Assembly: GCA_037501455.1 (NCBI GenBank)
Contig: CM074855.1
Coordinates: forward strand, 55,931,001-55,995,000
Direction of reading: 5' to 3'
DNA: 64,000 nt
Origin: Lantana camara
Lineage: Eukaryota > Streptophyta > Magnoliopsida > Lamiales > Verbenaceae
Shown here: piece by piece, positions 49,601 to 62,000 of the stretch
Position numbering within the stretch: position 1 is the first letter of the stretch
Layout of the letters: every line of letters starts with the position of its first letter
The notes under the pieces: model-generated
Databases searched by the model: none
Told to the model about the DNA's origin: nothing
The model's input: only the letters and a program-made list of their open reading frames with translations
Program-made: the position numbers and the translations under genes

Positions 49601-49767
49601 ACTCTCTTTGCTTGCGAGAGACGGGGTTCTCTCATTGTTGTTGTAGAGACGGGGTTCTCTCATTGCTGCTCGAGAGACGGGGTTCTCTCCTTGTTGTTTG
49701 TGAGAGACGGGGAATCTCTCATTGTTTGATTTCAAGCGTGTTTTGAATCCGAGGACGGATTCTTTTT
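46621..49767 (+). other. Element 4 internal region, non-coding
   Basis: About 3.1 kb with no frame above 75 codons and no recognisable gag, protease, reverse transcriptase or integrase motif. Much of 46900-49300 is purine-rich and looks like decayed coding or filler sequence. The 3' part contains a block with ACGGTGAACGGTAC (about 49332-49345) also present in element 1, then the hairpin array (49559-49730). Confidence 0.8.
49559..49730 (+). repeat. Covarying hairpin array, element 4
   Basis: Six hairpins spaced about 28 bp apart. Consensus GAGAGACGGGGTTCTCTC, with variants TAAGAGA/TCTCTTA arms (49559-49579), GGGGTAC and GGGGAAT loops. The 18-base consensus is identical to copies in element 1 in the same orientation relative to the element. 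The array ends about 40 bp before the polypurine tract. Confidence 0.8.
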
Positions 49768-49780
49768 AAGGGGGAGAGAT
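49768..49780 (+). promoter_or_regulatory. Polypurine tract of element 4
   Basis: AAGGGGGAGAGAT immediately before the TGTAACGCCC of the 3' LTR. Confidence 0.85.
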
Positions 49781-52700
49781 TGTAACGCCCCAGTTTTTCA
49801 GTTTTAATAATGTGGCGTATTTGTTATAAATTGCGCAAATTGATTATTTAATTATATGATTAATTGTTTATAAGTGTTTTATTTAATTTAAACTATAAAC
49901 TATTGTTGCTTTAATTCAATTCATTTTATTCTACTTTGATATTTAGTGTTTAATTTCTTAATTAAGGTTTCATGTTACCTTAACTATTTCGGTAATTTTG
50001 ATAATTAATTTGCACATGTTACTAGTTGGCTTTAAATTCATTTAATATGGAATTTAAGTTTTAGTAATTCATTTATAACAATATAAATTCGTTCATGCGC
50101 ATGAGTGCTCTATTTGCGCTTCGTTCATATATGTAATGATATCGGATTGGTATGGAAATTTAATATGTTGTAAATATGTGTGTTATGAACATGCCTGTAT
50201 GCTCGGTTTATGTTTTCGGATTCATTTGACGTGCTTATGAATTTAATTTTGATTGTGGAACCAAATCGGGGGCTAACGAGCAATTAGCGCACCCTTGGTT
50301 CCGAGCGTGATATCTTGAGCTCGGGAATTCGGATTCGAATTCCGTCAACTCCGTTGCCTTCGTATCGACGATTCGGAGACAATGGAACAAGCCTCACACC
50401 TTTTTGAAATCATTAAGACCTCCGAAATTCAACCGTAACGAGCAAACCGTGCAAGAAGAGCTTCTTTGGTTGACTAGTCTCCTTGGTGGGACCCTTTTTA
50501 CTTAACCAAACCTAACCAAGGATTAACCATGACTTATCTACCTAGAGTTAAGCCCTTTCTCTTCCCTTTTAGCTCTGAAAACCGAACCAAACATCTCCTC
50601 TCATTGCTGCAACTGATCGATATGGAGGAAGAGAAGAAAGGAGAGAAAACCCTAAGCCATTCTTGAGATTTTGAGCTCAAATCTCTTCCCTCCTTCACCA
50701 AATCTTCAAGGTATGAATATCTATGTCTTCTCTACTCTATTATACTTGGTTTCATCTTCTTACAACATGATTTGGATCAGATTTGAGTAGGTTGTGGATT
50801 ATGAGTTTGGAATGAACTTTTAGGGATTTTTGTTCTAGTGACCTATTTGCTTGTATGGCTGATTTTCTTGCTTATTCATGATCATATGAGCTTGTTTCTT
50901 GGCTTATTTCTTTCCTAACTGATAGTATATGATGTTATGAGGATTTCATCTCTTGCTCCTTTTATAAAATTTTGAGATATGGAGCTCCAAACTTGATGTT
51001 CAAACTGTTTCCCCTGTTTTCGAACTGCTGTGTGAGATTTGGTGTTGTTGCATGATCATATGGCCTCCATTTCGTGTGAAAATGCATGGAGTTGATGTAC
51101 ACTCATTGTTCTATATGTTAGAATTCATGCTTTAAGTATTTGGTTCCATTTGAAGCCTCAAAACCGCAAGACATGGCCTGTTCTTATGCATGATCTTTGA
51201 CAGAATTGTTGCTGTTGAGTTTGGTAACTTGTTGGTCCTTCTAATGTGCTTTAAATTGTACCATTTTGCATATATATGATGTATATTAGTTGTTTGGTAT
51301 GTTATCATGCAATCCCCAAAGTTTCAGATCCAAATTCAAGCCCTAAGTACTTGATCAAGGCATGATAGAATCATTAGGGCTCATATGTCCGATTGTAGCG
51401 ACCCAGTTTTGTTTCATGGATTCGATGATCTTAACGTGTGATTTAGCCTTTGCACTCTAAATGAAAAATGTTCATAACATGCCAAATATGTCGTATATAA
51501 AGTTTCAGAGCATTTCGAGTTCATTTGGTATGTTTTTGGATTGAGTTTGTAAGGGATCAGTTTTGCCGGTTTAACTCTGTGAACGCCCAAGTTCTGTACC
51601 GTGACACCCCCGTGTCTCATTTACTCATAAGAGTGAGACACGGGCGTGTCACACCTACTGGGCAGCTCTGTACTGAGCCACGCCCGTGGCTCAGTTGGGC
51701 TAGGGTTGGTGATACCCCCGTGTCCCTTCCCCTGTGCAGTCCGTGTTGCTTCCTTTTCGGGTTTTGATTTGTTTCACCTCTTGAATGGTTTTATCTCCTT
51801 TTATGTTGAACTATGAACTTGTTTTACTATATGTTAGGAGTAATGTGGTTTAATTTCATGGCATTTGGATGTGCTATAGGCATGCTTTTACTTGATGCCG
51901 TTTATGTGTGTTTATATGTCGCTTATGAATCGCATCACTTATTTTCTATATCATATGACTTCTTCTTGTTATCAAACCTTGGATATATGCTATGTTATGT
52001 AATATGAAGTATGTGGTAGAATTATGGAAGAGCTTGAACATGTTCTATGCTCCTATTTGAGTTCTTGAAATAAATTGATTGCACATATGAATTGAAGAAT
52101 TTGAATGATTTATGATCGAACAAGTGAATGAATTGGTTATATGATTTTCGTGACTTAATATGATCTTTATGCCTTCATATCATGATTGTGCATTGCCGTG
52201 CGTCATATATGGTTCATTAAGAGTCTTGAGCCTCACGAACACGTCTTGTGGTCTTTTGTACAGTTTGTCTCCAGGGTGGAGAGCTTTTGATTGTTCAGGC
52301 ACTTGGTGCTCGATCCTTGTTTCATCACGGTTCAGGTGAGGGTGGTTTTCGTTTTAGCTATGTAACAAACCCTACAACCCTTATGTGAAAAGCTTTGGCC
52401 AAAACCTTATGATTATATATATATATTTGGTTTTCAAATGAAGTTATCGAGTAAATCCTTCTGAATTATGCGTATGAGCGTATAACTTAAAAATGGTTTT
52501 GTAATGAGGCTATGCTCCAAACCGTGTGTCTTCATGCTAGCTACGGATTCGGATGACACGGAGAGGTACGTATATAGCATATGCCGAATTACACGGTAAG
52601 GTATGATTTCTTATAGTATGTATTGATCGAGTAAACCCTTTTCAAATGATTTATGAATTATGGTATGTACTTATGATTGTTATGTTTTGGCGAGACACAT

Positions 52701-53813
52701 TTATTACTTATTACTTAACGGGCCCCGGGACTTAGTATATGTGGCTAACCGGGGAAGCAAGGGCTGACGGGGATCTCATATACTAGTCCCAACCAAACTA
52801 CGGTGATACCGGCCCTCGCTAGGAGGTTTAGCGGGGAATGGGAGCTGAGTGCCATCTGGGGAGTCATGTAACCCCTTTTGGTCAGTGATCGGGTGGTCGG
52901 GCCTTGCAAACCCACCACCAACCCGGAGGAAGAAGGTTGGAACTTATTTATGATTGAAAATGATTGACTGATTGATTATTGATTGATAGGCACTGTGCGG
53001 GAAGGCCGGGAATCGGATTGCCCAAACAAATATATTTAGGACATGACATGATTTATGGTCTGCATGTATTATGATATATTGCATGATCGCCTAATTAATA
53101 TATTATTGATATTTGTCGTACACGGTCGGAGTTTGGTTGGAGATTGTGCACGCTCACTCGCCGAGCCTTATATTTATGTATGATTTATGATTGTATTGAA
53201 ACTAATATGTTTTAGTCGTAAAATCCGAGCGTTGTTTATCATTCTCTTGCCCTTTTAGGAACTAATTTCAAACAAAACCTTGTTCGGAATTTATGATTTG
53301 CATGTGCATGTTTCTATATATATGTATATCGCTCCTGCTCACTCAGTCTTCTAGAGACTGACCCTCTCCCTCCCCAACACTTTAGTGTGCAGGTTTGGCT
53401 TTGGAGTTCGAGCTAGGCGGAGGTGTTTGGAGTCTTTAAGTGATCGAGTTAGTTTAGGAGAGTCCCTGCACTCATTTATGTATTGGAATTATGTATGATT
53501 CGTTCTATTATATCATGAACTTGAATAATTACGTAATTGTTATTGAATTGTTTTTACTGGGTTTTGTTATGATTTAAAAGAGGCCTGAAGAGCCCAAATT
53601 CCGTTTATGGTTTGTATGACTGAACTTTAGCTTTGCTATGCATTATACTTCGTGGATTGGTTTTCATTGCAGGGTCTAGCTCCGCCTGGCTTAGGAGGGT
53701 TTTATGTTTGTCTCCCGTTCGCTATGGTTTGATATGGGTGCGGATTAGCTGTTTCGTTACTCGTGTTGAGCCATAGTGCGGGGGATGTGGTGCCTCACGT
53801 GCGGGGTGCTACA
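49781..53813 (+). repeat. Element 4 3' LTR
   Basis: 4,033 bp, the same length as the 5' LTR, with about nine substitutions (for example near 50288, 51305, 51454, 52019, 52359, 53390, 53512, 53531 and 53629). It carries all the same internal motifs. Confidence 0.95.
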
Positions 53814-54902
53814 GTGAAACCTAGGTGTCTATTCGTAAAGGGCGAAGTATGATTATCCGATAACAAGGTGTTCGTCGGATATTTCGAAACAACGAGTGTC
53901 ATCGCTTCAAAAGTACTAATTCGTAAAATTAGGATATATAAATGCATAGGAAGGAGAAATAACTTAAAAACATTTCATAAAGATGAAATCTCTACATATA
54001 TTGTTAGAAACACTTGTAATTACGAGAAAGTGATTAAATATTTCGGGAAAACATAAGTTCAAATTTGATCCCAACTTAATATTACAATGTATTAAATCAT
54101 AAGTCGAATAATGAAGAACGAGAGGGTAATTATTTCTGAAGTATCAGTTCGTAAAATTGATGTACTGAAAACAGAAATTGAAGTATTGTTGCATTTAACA
54201 TAGAGTTTGAATATTCGAAAATAAGGTGTTCCAACACAATACGATTGTTGGAGCCTTAAATTGAGATTCAGTGAAACCTAGGTGTCTATTCGTAAAGGGT
54301 GAAGTATGATTATCCGATAACAAGGTGTTCATCGGATATTTCGAAATAACGAGTGTCATTGCTACAAAAGTATTAATTCGTAAAATTGGGATATGTATAT
54401 GCATAATAAGGAGAAATAACTTAAAAACATTTCACAAAGATGAAATCTCTACATATATTGTTAGAAACACTTGTAATTACGAGAAAGTGATTAAATATTT
54501 AGGGAAAACACAAGTTCAAATTTAATCCAAACTTAATATTACAATGTATTAAATCATAAATCGAATAATGAAGAACGAGAGGGTCATTATTTCTGAAGTA
54601 TCAGTTCGTAAAATTGAAGTACTGAAAACAGAAATTGAAGTATTGTTGCATTTAACATAGAGTTTGAATATTCGAAAATAAGGTGTTCCAACACAATACG
54701 ATTATTGGAGCATTAAATTGAGATTCAGTAAAACCTAGGTGTCTATTCGTAAAGGGCGAAATATGATTATCCGATAACAAGGTGTTCATCGGATATTTCG
54801 AAATAACGAGTGTCATTGCTACAAAAGTATTAATTCGTAAAATTGGGATATGTATATGCATAATAAGGAGAAATAACTTAACAGCATTTCATAACGATGA
54901 AA
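53814..54902 (+). repeat. 457-bp satellite array, block 5
   Basis: About 2.4 monomers between elements 4 and 5, continuing the phase of block 4. The first part matches 27042-27750. It ends in TGAAA (54898-54902), the target site of element 5. Confidence 0.96.
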
Positions 54903-55355
54903 TGTAGTACCCCGCACGTGAGGCACCACATCCCCCGCACTAAGACTCAACACGAGTAACGAAACAGATAATCCGCACCCGTATCAAACCCTAGCGAACG
55001 GGAGACAAACATAAAACCTTCCTAAGCCAGGCGGAGCTAGACCCTGCAGCGAGTACCAATCCACAATATATAATGCATGGCTAAGCCCAACCACAAACAT
55101 ACAAACCATAAACGGAATTTGGGCTCTTCAGGCCTCTTTTAAATCATAACAAAACCCAGTAAAAGCAATACAATAATAATTACATAATTATTCAGTTCAT
55201 AAAACTGCAGAATCAAATCGAACATAAATCCAATACATGAATAAGTGCAGAGACTCTCCTAACCTAACTCGACCAACTTAAAGACTCCAAAACCTCCGCC
55301 TAGCTCGAAATTCTAAAGTCGAACCTGCACACTAAAGTGTTGGGGAGGGAGAGGG

Positions 55356-55374
55356 TCAGTCTCTAGAAGACTGA
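55356..55374 (-). other. Conserved LTR stem-loop, element 5
   Basis: Seven-base arms TCAGTCT and AGACTGA around a 5-base loop, about 455 bp from the LTR 3' end, as in element 4. Confidence 0.65.
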
Positions 55375-56053
55375 GTGAGCAGGAGCGATACATATATATA
55401 AAACATGCACATGCAAGTCATAAATCCCGAGCAAGGTTTTATTTGAAATTAGTTCTCACTAAGGGTAAGAAAATAGATAAACAATGCTCGAACTTTACGA
55501 CTAAGTCATATTAAATTCATTACATTCATAAATCATACATAAATATAAGGCTCGGCGAGTGAGCGTGCACAATCTCCAACCAAACTCCGACTGTGTACGA
55601 CAAATATCATTAATATATATTGATTAGGCGATCATGCGACATATCATAATACACACAGACCATAAATCATATCATAAACATATTTGTTTGGGCGATCCGG
55701 ATCCCGGCATTCCCGCACGGTGCATAATCATATCAATACCAACCTTCTTCCTCCGGGTGGTGGACAAGTTAGCTAGACCTGACCACCGGTAAATACATAG
55801 GCCAATGGGGGTACATGAATCCCCCAAGGGCACGCAGCTCCCATTCCTCGCTAAAACTCCTAACGAGGGCCGGTATCACCGTAATTTGGTTGGGACTAGT
55901 ATATGGGATCCCCGTCAGCCCTTGCTTCCTCGGTTAGCCACATATACTAAGTCCCTGGGCCCGTGAACATATCATCCATACAATCTCGCCAAAACATATC
56001 AATACATACATATGATACATACCATAAGAAATCATACCTTACCGTGTAACTCG

Positions 56054-56132
56054 GCATATGCTATACACGTACCTCTCCGTGTCATCCTAATCCATAGCTA
56101 GCATGAGAGCACACGGTTTGGAGCATAGCCTC
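56054..56132 (-). other. 79-bp block conserved among LTR families (element 5)
   Basis: Ungapped match to 45291-45369 and 8229-8307. In element sense it ends TATAGCATATGC. Confidence 0.7.
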
Positions 56133-56789
56133 ATTACCAAACCATTTTTAAGCTTATATACGCTCATACGTATAATTCAGAAGAATTTACTCGATAGCTT
56201 CGTTTGAAAACCAAATATATATATAATCATAAGGTTTTTGGCCAAAGCTTTTCACATAAGGGTTGTAGGGTTTGTTACATAACTAAAACGAAAACCACCC
56301 TCACCTGAACCGTGAAGTTACAAGGATCGAGCACCAAGTGCTTGAACAGTCAAAAGCTCTCCACCCTGGAGACAAACTGTACAAAAGACCACAAGACGTG
56401 TTCGTGAGACTCAAGACTCTTAATGAACCATATATGACGCACGGCAATGAAGTGAATATGATATGAATGCATAAATGATCATATTATATTAATAAAATGT
56501 TCATGTGCACGATTAAGAAATTTAAAACATATAATCATTCATTCGTTCATATATTTCATTCAATTTCATAAGTTCATAATTTCATATAAATTTCATAAAT
56601 TCATAAATTCATAATATTCGTAAATTCATAAATTCATAATTCATATCAATTAATCTAACATTCAATTAATAAGCATACCACATATAATATTCATATTCAC
56701 ATTTAGGAATAAAGTAAATAAAACGTTCAATCAATAATCAGTGAATTAAATACGCGAAATAGAAATCAATTAATTTCAATAATTAAATT

Positions 56790-57120
56790 AAATCAAATAA
56801 TAATTAAAATATATAATAAATATATATAATATAATATATAAATAATGTACAATATATATAATATTTACATATATATACTCGTACAACTCACACACACATG
56901 CATGCAAAAATGTATAAATATATACCATATATTTCACACATGCATGCAAAATATATTTTACATGCAATAATATCACAAAACATGCATGCAATATTACACA
57001 ACACACACCTCATATATATATACATAATCACGTACACACACACAAACATGCATGCAACACATGCACACACACACACAATTCACAATCAACACACACACAG
57101 ACATGTTTATATATATATAC
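56790..57120. repeat. AT- and CA-rich low-complexity tract in element 5
   Basis: TATA- and CACA-rich sequence with several CATGCATGCA motifs. The open frames here come from the simple repeats. Confidence 0.75.
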
Positions 57121-57213
57121 ACTACGCACAGCAGCAACAGTCCATCAACCAAGCAAACATCAAAGCAGCAGCAGCAACAACTCAAGGAAGACGAACAGAG
57201 ATCAAGCAAAACG

Positions 57214-57360
57214 GGGTGACACCCCCGTGTCACCCACAAAGCCTGGACCGAGACACCCCCGTGTCTCGGTACAACAAGTTCAGGCCTTGCAGCACCCCCG
57301 TGACTCGCTGGAATGAGGAGAAATGACACGCCCGTGACAGCAGCAGCAGCATCCTCAATT
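57214..57360 (-). repeat. CCCGTG palindrome cluster in element 5 LTR
   Basis: Two perfect hairpins share a CCCC loop and the core ACAC/GTGT but have different outer arms: GGGTGACAC with GTGTCACCC (57214-57235), and ACCGAGACAC with GTGTCTCGGT (57247-57270). Partial copies with GCACCCCCGTGAC and GACACGCCCGTGAC follow. The outer arms covary, which argues for selection on pairing. Confidence 0.75.
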
Positions 57361-58334
57361 CGCGGCAGAAAACGCAGAAAACAGAGCAAGAAAATCCCAG
57401 CAAGAAAGAAGGCAACAAAAGCACATTACAAGGTCCAAATTGCTGCAAGAACTCAACAAGAATACATGCTAAAAGGCCAGGAAAATGGACAGCAACAACA
57501 TGAAAGAATCTCAGCAAATTGACAGCAAATCTGCGTGAAAGAAAACAGAGCAAAACGCGAAGGAAAACAGGGCAAGTTTGAGCTCAATCAATCCTATTTC
57601 ATTCAGGTCCAAAAGTCCATCAAATGTGCAGCAAAATATCATATATTCAACAAGGAAATCAGTTCCAAAAGTGATCAATCAAGACATGAAGGTGTACGTG
57701 ACATATACGTGGGATTTCTCTCAAATTTCATAAATGATATATCATAAATTCCTCAACAACCACGAAATCAATGTTCATAAATGAGATGAGGATGTCAAAA
57801 CAATCATTCTCATGCCTGGAATCGATCAAAACAGTTAAGAATCGAAGAAGATCAAGAATTTGTCCAAAAACCTATAGTTTCGGTAATCAGCCCAGAAATG
57901 AAGAATCCAAGCTCAAAATCATGAATGGAAGGGTGAAAATGATCAGAATTAATCATATAATACAACCCTAAGCTTACCTTGATGATTGGTTGAAGTTTGG
58001 AGGAGATTTGAGCTCCAAAATCTCCAAAGCTTGAAGGGTTACGGGACTGGAATGAGGAACAGAAGCTTTGGCTGAGTTTTGGGGCTTGTGAGAGGATTAT
58101 CTCGGTCAAGGGTTGTTATTTCATGATAGAGGGTTGAGTTAGGGTTTCAAAGAATCAAACCATGGTTAATTTGGTTATGGTTTGAGCAAGATATGGCTGA
58201 TTTAGTGCAACAAGGTCCAGTTGGTCTCCGTTTCGTTTTTCGGTTGGATTTCGGAATTTCAAATGACTTAGGAAAATTATAAGGCTAAGTTTACTAAACT
58301 CGAATTTTCGTTACGAGTTCAGCGGATTTGACGA

Positions 58335-58350
58335 AACTCGAATCCGAGTT
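58335..58350 (-). other. Covaried GATT-loop palindrome in element 5
   Basis: In element sense arms AACTCG and CGAGTT around GATT. Compare AATTCG and CGAATT in elements 2 and 4: a T-A pair is replaced by C-G with pairing kept. Confidence 0.6.
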
Positions 58351-58794
58351 CCCGAGCTCAAGATATTAAATTCGGAACCAAGGGTACGCTAAGTGCTCGT
58401 TAGCTCCCGTTTTGGTTCCTCAATTAAAATTAAATTCGTTAACCTATCAAATGAATTCAAAAACATAAATTGAGCATAAAATCATGTTCATAACACATAT
58501 ATGTACAACATATTACAAAACCGTAGCAATTTGATATCATATCATAAGAGAACGAAGCACAAAATAAACGAACAAACTCAATCATACAATTCATGCATAA
58601 GTTATAAAATTTCCATGCAATTCATGCAATCCCCATGCAAATGAAATAATTTCATGCAGCAATAATTTCCCATGCAAAAATTATGATTTCTCATGCATAA
58701 TTGTATTTTCCACGTAAAAAATATATATATATACTTAACTAATTAAAACATGATTAATTAGCATAACATTAAATTAATAGTAATATAATTAAGC

Positions 58795-58880
58795 ATATAT
58801 ATATATATATACGAAATATATATGTAAAATTTATAATATTAAAATGAGATAATATAATATAATATAATATAATATAATAA
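58795..58880. repeat. AT dinucleotide and AATAT simple repeats
   Basis: An AT run at 58795-58811 and tandem AATAT units at 58851-58880, inside the element 5 LTR. Confidence 0.85.
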
Positions 58881-59006
58881 TAACAATTATAATAAAGTTA
58901 AATATAAAACACATAAAAACAATTAATCACATAATTAAATAATTAAATTGCGCAATTTAGAAGCAAATAAGGCATATTGATAAAATTGAAAAACCGGGGC
59001 GTTACA

Positions 59007-62000
59007 TGAAATCTCTACATATATTGTTAGAAACACTTGTAATTACGAGAAAGTGATTAAATATTTAGGGAAAACACAAGTTCAAATTTGATCCCAACTT
59101 AATATTACAACGTATTAAATCATAAATCGAATAACGAAGAACGAGAGCGTCATTATTTATGAAGTACCAGTTCGTAAAATTGAAGTACTGAAAACAAAAA
59201 TTGAAGTATTGTTGCATTTAACATAGAGTATGAATATTCGAAAATAATGTGTTCCAACACAATACGATTATTAGAGCCTTCAATTGAGATCCAGTGAAAG
59301 CTAGGTGTCTAATCGTAAAGGGCGAAGTATGATTATCCGATAACAAGGTGTTCATCGGATATTTCGAAACAACGAGTGTCATCGCTTCAAAAGTATTAAT
59401 TCGTAAAATTAGGATATATAAATGCATAGGAAGGAGAAATAACTTAAAAACATTTCATAAAGATGAAATCTCTACATATATTGTTAGAAACACTTGTAAT
59501 TACGAGAAAGTGATTAAATATTTCGGGAAAACATAAGTTCAAATTTGATCCCAACTTAATATTACAATGTATTAAATCATAAGTCGAATAATGAAGAACG
59601 AGAGGGTCATTATTTCTGAAGTATCAGTTCGTAAAATTGATGTACTGAAAACAGAAATTGAAGTATTGTTGCATTTAACATAGAGTTTGAATATTCGAAA
59701 ATAAGGTGTTCCAACACAATACGATTGTTGGAGCCTTAAATTGAGATTCAGTGAAACCTAGGTGTCTATTCGTAAAGGGCGAAGTATGATTATCCGATAA
59801 CAAGGTGTTCATCGGATATTTCGAAATAACGAGTGTCATTGCTACAAAAGTATTAATTCGTAAAATTGGGATATGTATATGCATAATAAGGAGAAATAAC
59901 TTAAAAGCATTTCATAACGATGAAATCTCTACATATATTGTTAGAAACACTTGTAATTACGAGAAAGTGATTAAATATTTAGGGAAAACACAAGTTCAAA
60001 TTTGATCCCAACTTAATATTACAATGTATTAAATCATAAATCGAATAACGAAGAACGAGAGCGTCATTATTTATGAAGTACCAGTTCGTAAAATTGAAGT
60101 ATTGTTGCATTTAACATAGAGTATGAATATTCGAAAATAAGGTGTTCCAACACAATACGATTATTAGAGCCTTCAATTGAGATTCAGTGAAAGCTAGGTG
60201 TCTAATCGTAAAGGGCGAAGTATGATTATCCGATAACAAGGTGTTCATCGGATATTTCGAAACAACGAGTGTCATCGCTTCAAAAGTATTAATTCGTAAA
60301 ATTAGCATATATAAATGCATAGGAAGGAGAAATAACTTAAAAACATTTCATAAAGATGAAATCTCTACATATATTGTTAGAAACACTTGTAATTACGAGA
60401 AAGTGATTAAATATTTCGGGAAAACATAAGTTCAAATTTGATCCCAACTTAATATTACAATGTATTAAATCATAAGTCGAATAATGAAGAACGAGAGGGT
60501 CATTATTTCTGAAGTATCAGTTCGTAAAATTGATGTACTGAAAACAGAAATTGAAGTATTGTTGCATTTAACATAGAGTTTGAATATTCGAAAATAAGGT
60601 GTTCCAACACAATACGATTGTTGGAGCCTTAAATTGAGATTCAGTGAAACCTAGGTGTCTATTCGTAAAGGGCGAAGTATGATTATCCGATAACAAGGTG
60701 TTCATCGGATATTTCGAAATAACGAGTGTCATTGCTACAAAAGTATTAATTCGTAAAATTGGGATATGTATATGCATAATAAGGAGAAATAACTTAAAAG
60801 CATTTCATAACGATGAAATCTCTACATATATTGTTAGAAACACTTGTAATTACGAGAAAGTGATTAAATATTTAGGGAAAACACAAGTTCAAATTTGATC
60901 CCAACTTAATATTACAATGTATTAAATCATAAATCGAATAACGAAGAACGAGAGCGTCATTATTTATGAAGTACCAGTTCGTAAAATTGAAGTACTGAAA
61001 ACAAAAATTGAAGTATTGTTGCATTTAACATAGAGTATGAATATTCGAAAAAAAGATGTTCCAACACAATACGATTATTGGAGCATTAAATTGAGATTCA
61101 GTGAAACCTAGGTGTCTATTCGTAAAGGGCAAAGTATGATTATCCGGTAACAAGGTGTTCATCGGATATTTCGAAACAACGAGTGTCATCGCTTCAAAAG
61201 TATTAATTCGTAAAATTAGGATATATAAATGCATAGGAAGGAGAAATAACTTAAAAATATTTCATAAAGATGAAATCTCTACATATATTGTTAGAAACAC
61301 TTGTAATTACGAGAAAGTGATTAAATATTTCGGGAAAACATAAGTTCAAATTTGATCCCAACATAATATTACAATGTATTAAATCATAAGTCGAATAATG
61401 AAGAACGAGAGGGTCATTATTTCTGAAGTATCAGTTCGTAAAATTGATGTACTGAAAACAGAAATTGAAATATTGTTGCATTTAACATAGAGTTTGAATA
61501 TTCGAAAATAAGGTGTTCCAACACAATACGATTATTGGAGCCTTAAATTGAGATTCAGTAAAACCTAGGTGTCTATTCGTAAAGGGCGAAGTATGATTAT
61601 CCGATAACAAGGTGTTCGTCGGATATTTCGAAATAACGAGTGTCATTGCTACAAAAGTATTAATTCGTAAAATTGGGATATGTATATGCATAATAAGGAG
61701 AAATAACTTAAAAACATTTCACAAAGATGAAATCTCTACATATATTGTTAGAAACACTTGTAATTACGAGAAAGTGATTAAATATTTAGGGAAAACACAA
61801 GTTCAAATTTGATCCCAAAATAATATTACAATGTATTAAATCATAAATCGAATAACGAAGAACGAGAGCGTCATTATTTATGAAGTACCAGTTCGTAAAA
61901 TTGAAGTACTGAAAACAAAAATTGAAGTATTGTCGCATTTAACATAGAGTATGAATATTCGAAAATAAGGTGTTCCAACACAATACGATTATTAGAGCCT

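Larger units (their letters stand above)
42566..53813 (+). mobile_element. Element 4: non-autonomous long-LTR retrotransposon (LARD-like)
   Basis: Complete element of 11,248 bp on the plus strand with target-site duplication GTGAA (42561-42565, 53814-53818). The LTRs are 4,033 bp each and the interior is 3,182 bp with no long ORF. An initiator-Met primer-binding site follows the left LTR and a polypurine tract precedes the right LTR. The LTRs differ at about nine positions, so insertion is recent despite the lack of coding capacity, which implies mobilisation by proteins made elsewhere. Its leader and 3' internal module match element 1. Confidence 0.95.
54903..59006 (-). mobile_element. Element 5: solo LTR (4,104 bp), relative of element 4 LTR
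   Basis: On the plus strand it runs TGTAGTACCCC...GGGGCGTTACA, with target-site duplication TGAAA (54898-54902, 59007-59011). It is in reverse orientation relative to element 4, whose LTR it matches along much of its length (LTR ends, stem-loop 55356-55374, 79-bp block 56054-56132, palindrome cluster 57214-57360, GATT palindrome 58335-58350), but with many differences, so it is a separate subfamily. With no internal region it is a solo LTR. Frames of up to 142 codons in its CA- and AT-rich part are low-complexity and not called. Confidence 0.93.

Noticed and set aside
56898..57553. Frames of 107-142 codons in element 5
   Set aside because: They arise from CA- and TA-rich simple repeats and palindromes in a solo LTR, and have no domain.
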